Below are positions 18,507-25,665 of a stretch of 25,805 nt of DNA, in pieces. The DNA is taken from NCBI GenBank assembly GCA_001579985.1, contig LRSR01005583.1, positions 1-25,805 on the forward strand. Reading direction: 5' to 3'. Every line of letters starts with the position of its first letter. Positions within the stretch are counted from its first letter, which is position 1. The translations under genes were made by a program, and so were the position numbers. Under the pieces are notes generated by a model. That model made no database searches, was not told the DNA's origin, and saw only the letters and a program-made list of their open reading frames with translations. The DNA comes from Hypsibius dujardini (taxonomy: Eukaryota; Tardigrada; Eutardigrada; Parachela; Hypsibiidae).

Positions 18507-19298
18507 ATGTCTTGCACACAAGTCTTGGTAAGCCAATTACAAAGTTCGAAAGAGGAATATGTTTCAGAAAATAAGAATAAAGACCTCGGTATAACACTAT
18601 CCTCAAGTAATTCACTCAAAAATGTACAATGCTTAGACCCACTATCAATGACAACATCTGATGAACTGTTAACGCTAAAGATAGATACGCAAAAAATTAA
18701 GCCTGTTTTAGGTAAAGGATTAAAATATGAAAACGAACAAATCATTTTGCCACTAAACTCAAACGGAGGATTGTCAAAAAGCAACGGTCTTTCCATCGTA
18801 TGCGAACCACCTCTTTATCTCACTAACAACAAACTCAGATATGTAAAAGCAAGTACCCCCAGCGCATGTAGATTTATGCTTGAAACCATACTAACACAAT
18901 CTAAATATACTTATAGTCCTGGCAAGTCATTAGGATCAGCAAACGTTTTCACTAAATCAGGATTTCTTTACAGTCAGAAAGATTATGGTATGGGTGAGGA
19001 TTCCAAACTAGTAACTCTAAGCGGTATAAAGATTGCAGCAATTAAAACTGTTTCTATTTTTGCACAACTTAAAATGAACGGAGTCACAATGATTAAATTA
19101 ATTAGTCAATATCCTACTACTTTTCATGCTTTTAATCATAATGTCATATTTGAGAAGTCATTTTTGGCGATTGAAAAGTTCTATACCTTTAACCTCATTC
19201 ACACAACAAAAAAAGATGAAATTATTACTGCTGTTTTCAAAATGTCAGATAATGCTGAGATTAGTTGTTTGCTGCTGTTAGAGGAGCTATTTCCTTAG
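18507..19298 (+). CDS. Fiber-like protein with triple-beta-spiral-type shaft repeats
   Basis: 263 aa. Residues 1-40 are polar. Residues about 44-113 form four pseudo-repeats of roughly 15 residues with the layout Pro/Gly, Leu, turn, Leu-x-hydrophobic: DPLSMTTSDELLTLKI, GKGLKYENEQIILPL, GGLSKSNGLSIV, PPLYLTNNKLRYV. This is the pattern of adenovirus fiber shafts (triple beta-spiral). Residues about 115-263 form a beta-rich C-terminal part that would be the receptor-binding head. Being third in the virion-type plus-strand run supports a structural role. The end overlaps the integrase gene tail to tail by 38 bp. No signal peptide. The head resembles nothing I can name. Shaft assignment is by eye. 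Confidence 0.55.
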   Translation: MSCTQVLVSQLQSSKEEYVSENKNKDLGITLSSSNSLKNVQCLDPLSMTTSDELLTLKIDTQKIKPVLGKGLKYENEQIILPLNSNGGLSKSNGLSIVCEPPLYLTNNKLRYVKASTPSACRFMLETILTQSKYTYSPGKSLGSANVFTKSGFLYSQKDYGMGEDSKLVTLSGIKIAAIKTVSIFAQLKMNGVTMIKLISQYPTTFHAFNHNVIFEKSFLAIEKFYTFNLIHTTKKDEIITAVFKMSDNAEISCLLLLEELFP

Positions 19299-20193
19299 CA
19301 GTAATACTAGCAACATCATTAACAACTAATAACTCGTATTCTTTATACAGCTTTCTTACGTTACTTTTAGTTTCAATGTTTCGCAATCTAAAGCGATGTT
19401 TAACCCGTTCAACCACTTCATATAAATCTGTAGTATACCGCAGTCGATCACCTTTATCAAATGTTTTTCTGTAGAGTGAAATACGTACTTTATCTCCAAC
19501 TTTAATTTTAGGCTCAATACTAACGTACTCCTGCTTGTTTTCATCCTGGTTATTAAACACATCTATTGGTATTGCTTTTATTGTAGAGTGAAAAGTGTTA
19601 TTATAGTTGTCTTGTATGTCTGGCAGCACTTTGTACCATGCTCTCAAACCTGTGGCGGTTCGCCACTTTTGAATCATCTGTGCCACTGTTCTATTTACTC
19701 GCTCTACTATTGCGTTTTTGTTTATCTCATTAGGGTCAGAGAAGTACGTGGTTACATTATTTTTTTCACAGTAGTTGTTAAACTGCTTTGTATTAAACTC
19801 ATTGTCTGCGTTTATGCTCTGAGGTTTGCCCATATGTTCAAACATCTTTTCTAGATTTTCCATAATAGTAGGAAAACGTCGGTTGGTCATTGCAATAAGT
19901 TGCAAGTAGCGAGAGTAGACATCAATACATACCAGTATGTACTTATAGTGGTTGAACATAAAGCGATCATAAATCATCACATCTATTTGGTAATTCTGCC
20001 TAGGAAAGTACGCGTGAACTGTATTAAATTTTTTTGGTTTTCTAGATTCCTTATTGACTTGGTTAGTGTACTGACTTTTAAGATATTTTTGTATCTCTAT
20101 AGAAGTTAAATCTTTATTGTCCAGTTTATGTTTTAGCTTAGATACTGACTGGTAGCCGGTTTTTGGATCGTAGAAAAGACTTTTGAGATTCAT
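19261..20193 (-). CDS. Retrovirus-type (Polinton) integrase
   Basis: 310 aa from the ATG at 20193 (MNLKSLFYDPKTGY); a longer frame would need a GTG start. It contains an N-terminal helical region with a YDPKTGYQSVSKL start usual in Polinton integrases, the rve catalytic core with D in YQIDVMIYD, D in INADNEF and E in AIVERVNRT (the DDE triad), and a C-terminal SH3-like part (KVGDKVRISLYRKTFDKGD). It joins the element's ends to host DNA and normally makes 6-bp target duplications. The stop overlaps the fiber-like gene by 38 bp. No chromodomain is visible at the C-terminus. All catalytic residues are present, so it may be active. Confidence 0.93.
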   Translation of the reverse strand: MNLKSLFYDPKTGYQSVSKLKHKLDNKDLTSIEIQKYLKSQYTNQVNKESRKPKKFNTVHAYFPRQNYQIDVMIYDRFMFNHYKYILVCIDVYSRYLQLIAMTNRRFPTIMENLEKMFEHMGKPQSINADNEFNTKQFNNYCEKNNVTTYFSDPNEINKNAIVERVNRTVAQMIQKWRTATGLRAWYKVLPDIQDNYNNTFHSTIKAIPIDVFNNQDENKQEYVSIEPKIKVGDKVRISLYRKTFDKGDRLRYTTDLYEVVERVKHRFRLRNIETKSNVRKLYKEYELLVVNDVASITAKEIAPLTAANN

Positions 20194-20440
20194 GGCTTTA
20201 GATAATACCACAATGACTTTCTTAACTGAAACTGCAACTAGAGCTATTTCAGATACATGTAAAGATTACTGCAATCAGCAAACTGTTAATAGCTGGAGTA
20301 ATGCAAGTTTGGGTATTGCTGAAATACTATTCACCTCCCTAAATATCATAATTAACTTTATTGTATACAAAAAAATAAATGTAAGTAATCGTCGTAATAA
20401 TGTTTTCAATCGAGAAGCATTGTTTAAGAATGATGTGTAG
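20192..20440 (+). CDS. Small membrane protein, unknown
   Basis: 82 aa from the ATG at 20192, or 75 aa from the ATG at 20213. One hydrophobic segment (about residues 43-63, IAEILFTSLNIIINFIVY), then a short basic tail. The start codon overlaps the integrase start on the other strand within a single CATG. The end overlaps the next minus-strand ORF by 17 bp. It could be a viroporin or envelope-like protein, or a chance ORF. No family recognised. Confidence 0.4.
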   Translation: MALDNTTMTFLTETATRAISDTCKDYCNQQTVNSWSNASLGIAEILFTSLNIIINFIVYKKINVSNRRNNVFNREALFKNDV

Positions 20441-20681
20441 TAACTGTTTTAGATCGAGTGTTAGTTATCATAAGTTTCTTAAATTTAGCATAGAGATAAA
20501 TTGCAATTACGATTGACAAAATTATTATAAGGAAACATCTTATGATAAAACTGAAATCTATTTTAATGATATTTATTCCAAGTTCTGACACACAGTAATT
20601 CAACGTATTATTTAAATCTTTTTTATATTCTTCTTCTTTAATTTTTGCTTCCAGATAGCTTCCTAGGCCCTTTAATACCAT
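20424..20681 (-). CDS. Small membrane protein with coiled-coil start, unknown
   Basis: 85 aa from the ATG at 20681; the longer frame begins with TTG. A charged helix (residues 10-27) is followed by a strong membrane segment, roughly SFIIRCFLIIILSIVIAIY, and a basic tail. It overlaps the 3' end of the preceding coiled-coil gene by 44 bp in another frame. Likely the third gene of the minus-strand cassette. Function unknown. Confidence 0.5.
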   Translation of the reverse strand: MVLKGLGSYLEAKIKEEEYKKDLNNTLNYCVSELGINIIKIDFSFIIRCFLIIILSIVIAIYLYAKFKKLMITNTRSKTVTTHHS

Positions 20682-21015
20682 TTTCCAAAATTTCAAGAAA
20701 TTTGCTCACTCGTGTCTTTACGTGATCAACTTCACACTGAGGTAATTTTATAGATCCTGGAAGATCAATCTCAACTTCAGATTTATTTTTTTCTTCAAAA
20801 TAATCCCGTGTTCGTTGTGTTATTGTGTCGATTATTTCGTCTTTTTCTTTTATTATTTGACAGCAATATTCTATATCTGAATTTCTATTTTCTCTCTCTT
20901 TTTGTAATAATCTAGCGGATACCAGGTCTGTGGGAAACAGGGGTGCTGTTGTCAAGTCTTGTGATTGTTTCTTCGTCAGTGAGCTGGTTTTTTGTCTGTG
21001 TTTGGTTTCCTCCAT
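20638..21015 (-). CDS. Coiled-coil protein, unknown
   Basis: 125 aa, ATG at 21015. The N-terminus is polar, and residues about 35-75 are a charged helix rich in Glu, Lys and Arg, likely a coiled coil. No catalytic motif. Its start overlaps the HTH gene by 104 bp in a different frame, and its end overlaps the next gene by 44 bp. Such stacking argues for one transcript, or for one of the frames being spurious. No family recognised. Confidence 0.5.
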   Translation of the reverse strand: MEETKHRQKTSSLTKKQSQDLTTAPLFPTDLVSARLLQKERENRNSDIEYCCQIIKEKDEIIDTITQRTRDYFEEKNKSEVEIDLPGSIKLPQCEVDHVKTRVSKFLEILENGIKGPRKLSGSKN

Positions 21016-21202
21016 GTAACTCCTTTTTTATACATATGTTGAATAATGTTAGATACTTATAATAGGTGGTCCTTGAAATCTCTAAATTGCGACAAGTATC
21101 TTTGACTGGCAAATTTCCCCTGTCAGAAATTATTGTTTCTTTTATGTGGTCTAAAGAATACCTTTTGTATTGACCAGATACTATATGAGAAAAATAGAGC
21201 AT
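20912..21202 (-). CDS. Small helix-turn-helix DNA-binding protein
   Basis: 96 aa from the ATG at 21202; a longer frame would start with TTG inside the upstream repeats. Residues about 15-50 form a helix-turn-helix of the transposase/Fis-like kind: IKETIISDRGNLPVKDTC then LEISRTTYYKYL, the second being the recognition helix. The C-terminal third overlaps the coiled-coil gene and is polar. It is the first gene of a minus-strand cassette and lies directly behind six 10-bp direct repeats, which suggests it regulates itself or its neighbours. No catalytic domain is attached. Confidence 0.6.
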   Translation of the reverse strand: MLYFSHIVSGQYKRYSLDHIKETIISDRGNLPVKDTCRNLEISRTTYYKYLTLFNICIKKELHGGNQTQTKNQLTDEETITRLDNSTPVSHRPGIR

Positions 21203-21260
21203 GTCAACGGGTGTCAACGGGTGTCAGCGTGTGTCAGCGGGTGTTAACGGGTGTTAAGGG
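21202..21260. promoter_or_regulatory. Six 10-bp direct repeats, candidate operator
   Basis: About six head-to-tail copies of GTGTCAACGG with T/C and A/G variants (GTGTCAGCGG, GTGTTAACGG, GTGTTAAGGG). The period equals about one DNA turn, so all copies face the same side. They lie between the HTH gene start and a TATA-like box at 21266-21273. Confidence 0.7.
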
Positions 21261-21265
21261 ATAAT

Positions 21266-21273
21266 TATATAAA
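21266..21273 (+). promoter_or_regulatory. TATA-like box between divergent genes
   Basis: TATATAAA on the plus strand, with TATATAAT on the minus strand over the same bases. It could serve the HTH cassette to the left and the small basic gene to the right. A splice donor-like GTGAGT at 21323 and an acceptor-like TGATGTAG near 21403 leave room for a 5' UTR intron in the rightward transcript; this is uncertain. Confidence 0.4.
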
Positions 21274-21450
21274 CACAAAAAAAATGTTTTTGTTGTTGTT
21301 TGTCAATACATCCTGGAGAAAGTGAGTACTGAAATGTTTCAGATAAAACGTGTTTACACAATTATATATGAGTTTTTAACATTGAATTTATTTTGATGTA
21401 GTAATAGCTGTATCGTACACAACACAAACTTTGCCTACAAGAATTAGAAA

Positions 21451-21642
21451 ATGCCTAGTACTGAAGCTCAGAAGCGAGCTCAGAGAAACTACTACCTTAG
21501 GTTGAAAGAAGATCAAGAAAAATATAAACTCTACGTTGAAAAAAAGAAACAATACTTTATTCAAAAATTCAAAACAACCGAAGCTTATCAAAGAAATAAA
21601 GAGGAGAGCTTACAACGCTACTACAAAAACAAATCTTGTTAA
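21451..21642 (+). CDS. Small basic helical protein, unknown
   Basis: 63 aa, ATG at 21451, 71 bp ahead of the polymerase gene. Very rich in Lys, Arg, Glu, Gln and Tyr (EAQKRAQRNYYLRLKED), predicted to be one or two long helices without a hydrophobic core. Similar short Lys-rich ORFs occur in viruses and transposons, perhaps binding nucleic acid. I know no function for it. Confidence 0.5.
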   Translation: MPSTEAQKRAQRNYYLRLKEDQEKYKLYVEKKKQYFIQKFKTTEAYQRNKEESLQRYYKNKSC

Positions 21643-21713
21643 TTACATCTTTTTTAAATTGATTTTATTTTTCCAATATATCATACTAGAAATTTTGTTC
21701 AGGCTACTTTACA

Positions 21714-24700
21714 ATGGCTGATCTTCGGTTAATTTCTCGTCATTTTGAAAAGATAAGCAGAACAAATGAAAGATTGAAGCGTATTCCAGGATATGAAACA
21801 ACTACTATTTCACGAAGAGCTACGACTGAAGAAGTCAACAATTATATTCAAATTATTGAAGACTATGAAAACCGAGTTACCCTAGATAATATTTATAAGG
21901 AAGCAGAACAACCACTGGAAGAGGAAGTAAATATTAATGTGAAGGGTTTGTTTGACCCTTATAGTGTCGAATTAGACAGTAGTGCTTTAGAGAATGCAAC
22001 CCAAACTTATAGAATCACTCTGAACGCTACTCCATCAAATGATGTAAGTTATGGAAAGGATTTAGCTAGTCAGTACCTTGATTTAGTTCGAGCGCCTGTA
22101 ACAGAACTACTTACCAGACAATTTGAAAGAATGCGTGCCTACAAAGTTATTTTTACACTTTCCACAACTATGATGAGGAACAATTTCAATGGTCAGTACT
22201 CTGAAAGCATAACAGTACCCACAGCTACTAAGCCTGTTTCAGTCGAAAACCTTAGTAGGATAACCGATAAATTTATAAATGACAAAAACAATGAAATTGT
22301 ATCATACATAAGTGAAATGATGCTAAAAGGTTCTGGATTTGTTCTGACACATGTTCTCTATTTGGATATAAAATTTAATGAAAGTAACCCCATTAATGCT
22401 GGGACTTATATGGAGTTGCCTGCGTATGTTGCCAACAAGAAAGCTTGTATTAACGTAAATAACGTTGAGGATAATTATTGTTTTGTTTGGTCCGTTTGTG
22501 CTGCCCTGTTTTGGGGTGAAGAAAAAAATCCGCAAAGACTAAACAAAGAACGCAAAGAATGCTTTAATCAATTAAAACATGGTGACATAAAATATCCGAT
22601 GCAGATTAAAGATATAGAAAAATTCGAAAGGCTTAATGAAATCAATGTCAGAGTTATTTATTTTAAGGATAAAACTAGGTCGTTTTGGCCGATGTATTAC
22701 AACCGAGATCAAAATGAACAATATAGTAGAGAAGTTCCATTATTGATGATTAGAAATGGAACAGACAACAATGAAACTATCACTGACCATTTCGTTTGGG
22801 TAAAAGATGTGAGTCGCCTACTATCCGCTCAAGTCAGCAAACATAATGGAAAGCAATTTTTCTGCCTATCTTGTTTCAAGCATTACGGTACTGAAAAATT
22901 ACTGAATAGTCACAAAAAATATTGTCACGAACACCCATCAGCAGTCACCGTAATGCCCCAACCAGGTGAAAATATCATGAAGTTTAAAAACCATCCTTAT
23001 CAGTTCCGTCATCCCTTTGTTTTATATTGTGACTTAGAGAGTTTATTAAAAGCATTGGAAAAAATTGATGAAGGAAATGAGCGAAGCGAGCAAGTGAGCG
23101 TAGCGAACGTCAGTGAATGTGAAACAAAGTCTTATAACACACATCACCACGTAGCCTGCTCTGTTGCTATGCAACCAGTGTCAATTTATAAGGAGCATAA
23201 ACCATATCTCTATAGAGGTAAAAAAAGCGAAACCGAAGTGATAGATGTCTTCTATAAACAACTAGAATTATATGCTAAAGATTTTCATGAAATCCTGAAA
23301 GAGAATAAACTGATCATAATGAGTGACGATCAAATAAAAGAGCATAATAAAGCTACACACTGTTATGTCTGTAAAGAAACTTTCAATGAGTACGATGAAG
23401 CTTTAATTAAAGTTAAAGATCACGATCATTTTACTGGTGAATATCGTGGACCTGCTCATTCGCAGTGTAATTTAAAAATAAGAAATAACCTCTACCGAAT
23501 AAAAGTTGTATTTCACAACTCTAAAAATTACGATACCCACTTCTTTGTTAAGCAAATCAATAAACTTGAGAACGTCAAAGTAATTGCAAAGACTATGGAG
23601 AAATACAGTAAAGTAAGTGGTACTATTAAGCTCGAAGATGGTAAAACTATGGGTATAGACTTCCTAGACTCTTGTCAATTTCTGTTGTCTTCTCTATCTA
23701 ACTTAGCTAATAACTTGGGTGAAAATGATTTCAAACAAACAGATAAACACTTTGGTACTAATTCTAAGCTATTCCAAAAGAAAGGTATTTATCCATACAG
23801 TTTCATAGATGGTTTTGAAAAATTTGAACTGAGAGAGAAACCATCCCAGGCAGACTTCTACGATCATCTGAAGCAAAAACCATGTACAGATGAAGAATAT
23901 AAATACTTTGAAGAAGTGTGGGATACAATGAAATGTGAGAATATGGGTGACTATCATGATCTGTATCTTTATTCGGACGTAACCATTTTAGCAGATGTTT
24001 TTGAAAGATTCAGAGATATTTGTCTACAGTACTATGAATTAGACCCGATACACTATATAACTGCCCCATCTTTAGCCTTTGATGCTATGCTTAAAATGAC
24101 GAAAGTAGAACTTGAATTGTTAACAGATGAGAATGACTACATGTTATGGGAAAGAGCGGTTAGAGGAGGAAATGTTAATGTTGTTAGGAGACACATCAAG
24201 GCAAACAATAAGTATTTGCCAGATTATGATGAGACGTTAAAAACCTTATACGGAATGTATTTAGATGCAATTGCTCTTTATAGTTATGTAATGTGTCAGA
24301 AACTTCCAATTGGTGGGTTTGAACATCTAAATGGGTTTAATATAAATGACATAATGGGCTTAGATGTTGAAGGTGATTATGGTTATTTGTTTGTGGTAGA
24401 TATCCATTTTCCAGACGAATTACACGATTTATTTAACGATATGCCAATGGCACCAGAGAAAAAAATTATCACCGAAGACATGCTAAGTAAAAAAGCAAAG
24501 AAGCTTAAATCAGGTATACATTATACTGCTAGCGAAAAACTTATCTCAAGTCTTGAACCAAAGCTTAATTATCCTGTTCATATCAAAAACTTACAATATT
24601 ACATCAGTAAAGGGGCTATAGTAACAAAAATACATGATGTCATTCGGTTCAAACAAGAAGCTTTTATGGCGCCTTATATCAAATTCAACATATCACAACG

Positions 24701-25556
24701 AACTAAACTAGGAGTGACGGCTTTTGAGAAAGATTTTTTCAAGTTAATGAATAACTCAGTATTTGGGAAAACAATGGAAAACGTGAGATTATACCAAGAC
24801 GTGAAAGTCTGCACCAAAAGAAAACAGTACACAAACAAGATTGTGCCAGACCCATTTTTCAACGATTCGCTTGCGATACATGAAAACTTAGTGATTTGTA
24901 AAATGGGTAAGAAAGAAGTTAAATTGTGTAAGCCGGTGGCTGTAGGGGTTACTATTCTGGATAACAGCAAACTCCATATGTACAAATTTCATTATGACGT
25001 TATGATAGCAAAATATGGAATCGAAAACTGTCAGTTTGCCAACGGTGACACAGATAGTTTGATATATTTAATTAACACGGAGAATATATATGAAGACTTG
25101 AGAGATGACGAGCAGTTTGCATCTCATTTTGATTTATCAGTCTTTCCTGAAACTCATTTTCTTCATAATAAGAACAATAAAGGTGTAATAGGTAAATTTA
25201 AAGATGAAGTTCAAGATGGTAAAAATTTCAGATTGTTATCTGAAGTAATTTCCATAAGACCTAAAATGTATCATTGTGAAGTATTTGACACTGTAAACAA
25301 ACAGATTGCAAAACCAAAGCAAGCTACTAAAGGAGTTCCAAGAGGTACTTTAACGCTAGATAATTTCATTAATTGTTTGTACAAAAACGAACAGACTGTT
25401 GTGAGTTTCAACACGTTTAGAAGCAGACAACATGAGATTTATTCACAGGTAAATAATAAAATAGGACTAGCAAACTACGACGACAAACGTTATTTGAGAG
25501 GTGATGGGATTAGAACATACGCTTATGGTCATTACAAAACAAAACAAAAAAAGTAA
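21714..25556 (+). CDS. Protein-primed family B DNA polymerase (DNA_pol_B_2)
   Basis: 1280 aa, intact. It replicates the element's linear DNA from a protein primer. Order: N-terminal region (1-370) with a block around residues 245-265 (INVNNVEDNYCFVWSV) seen in other Polinton polymerases; a C2H2-like finger (C384, C387, His/Cys near 400-406); Exo I D440-L-E442; a zinc/HNH-like module (C550-x2-C553, DHDH near 569, RGPAHSQCN); Exo II HNSKNYD (601-607); Exo III Y753-S-D755; motif A D851 in YLDAIALYSYVM; motif B K1010 to G1018 (KLMNNSVFG); motif C D1112-T-D-S. All three catalytic exonuclease blocks and the two polymerase aspartates are kept. Odd points are Ser in place of Pro after LY in motif A, Phe for Tyr in motif B, and a repeat-derived stretch at residues 456-466. 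Downstream is a strong hairpin overlapping the stop codon. Confidence 0.95.
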   Translation: MADLRLISRHFEKISRTNERLKRIPGYETTTISRRATTEEVNNYIQIIEDYENRVTLDNIYKEAEQPLEEEVNINVKGLFDPYSVELDSSALENATQTYRITLNATPSNDVSYGKDLASQYLDLVRAPVTELLTRQFERMRAYKVIFTLSTTMMRNNFNGQYSESITVPTATKPVSVENLSRITDKFINDKNNEIVSYISEMMLKGSGFVLTHVLYLDIKFNESNPINAGTYMELPAYVANKKACINVNNVEDNYCFVWSVCAALFWGEEKNPQRLNKERKECFNQLKHGDIKYPMQIKDIEKFERLNEINVRVIYFKDKTRSFWPMYYNRDQNEQYSREVPLLMIRNGTDNNETITDHFVWVKDVSRLLSAQVSKHNGKQFFCLSCFKHYGTEKLLNSHKKYCHEHPSAVTVMPQPGENIMKFKNHPYQFRHPFVLYCDLESLLKALEKIDEGNERSEQVSVANVSECETKSYNTHHHVACSVAMQPVSIYKEHKPYLYRGKKSETEVIDVFYKQLELYAKDFHEILKENKLIIMSDDQIKEHNKATHCYVCKETFNEYDEALIKVKDHDHFTGEYRGPAHSQCNLKIRNNLYRIKVVFHNSKNYDTHFFVKQINKLENVKVIAKTMEKYSKVSGTIKLEDGKTMGIDFLDSCQFLLSSLSNLANNLGENDFKQTDKHFGTNSKLFQKKGIYPYSFIDGFEKFELREKPSQADFYDHLKQKPCTDEEYKYFEEVWDTMKCENMGDYHDLYLYSDVTILADVFERFRDICLQYYELDPIHYITAPSLAFDAMLKMTKVELELLTDENDYMLWERAVRGGNVNVVRRHIKANNKYLPDYDETLKTLYGMYLDAIALYSYVMCQKLPIGGFEHLNGFNINDIMGLDVEGDYGYLFVVDIHFPDELHDLFNDMPMAPEKKIITEDMLSKKAKKLKSGIHYTASEKLISSLEPKLNYPVHIKNLQYYISKGAIVTKIHDVIRFKQEAFMAPYIKFNISQRTKLGVTAFEKDFFKLMNNSVFGKTMENVRLYQDVKVCTKRKQYTNKIVPDPFFNDSLAIHENLVICKMGKKEVKLCKPVAVGVTILDNSKLHMYKFHYDVMIAKYGIENCQFANGDTDSLIYLINTENIYEDLRDDEQFASHFDLSVFPETHFLHNKNNKGVIGKFKDEVQDGKNFRLLSEVISIRPKMYHCEVFDTVNKQIAKPKQATKGVPRGTLTLDNFINCLYKNEQTVVSFNTFRSRQHEIYSQVNNKIGLANYDDKRYLRGDGIRTYAYGHYKTKQKK
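23079..23108 (+). repeat. GAGCGAAGCGAG-type repeat inside the polymerase gene
   Basis: A G-rich stretch in otherwise AT-rich coding DNA: GAGCGAAGCGAG (a 12-base mirror repeat) then GAGCGTAGCGAAC. It is in frame and encodes NERSEQVSVANV-like sequence right after Exo I. The same style of palindromic or mirror repeat is known in giant viruses, algae and bacteria. Confidence 0.6.
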
Positions 25557-25600
25557 TCTGCTAAGGTAGATTAGACGTAGCTTAACAGATTACCTTTTTT
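25553..25600 (+). terminator. 3' hairpin with T tract after the polymerase gene
   Basis: Arms GTAATCTGCTAAG (25553-25565) and CTTAACAGATTAC (25581-25593) pair with one mismatch around a 15-base loop, followed by CTTTTTT. The TAA stop codon lies inside the left arm. This resembles the hairpins that mark transcript ends in some large DNA viruses. Confidence 0.6.
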
Positions 25601-25665
25601 ATAAAACAAAATACAATTCATTTTTTTATTTATTATGAAGTATAAGCAAACCCTAATTGTCCAAA

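Noticed and set aside
19356-20109. Plus-strand frames opposite the integrase
   Set aside because: Shadows of the integrase coding strand; the DDE protein explains the region.
21202-21261. The 10-bp repeats as a CRISPR array
   Set aside because: The repeats are directly adjacent with no spacers, and the DNA is eukaryotic.
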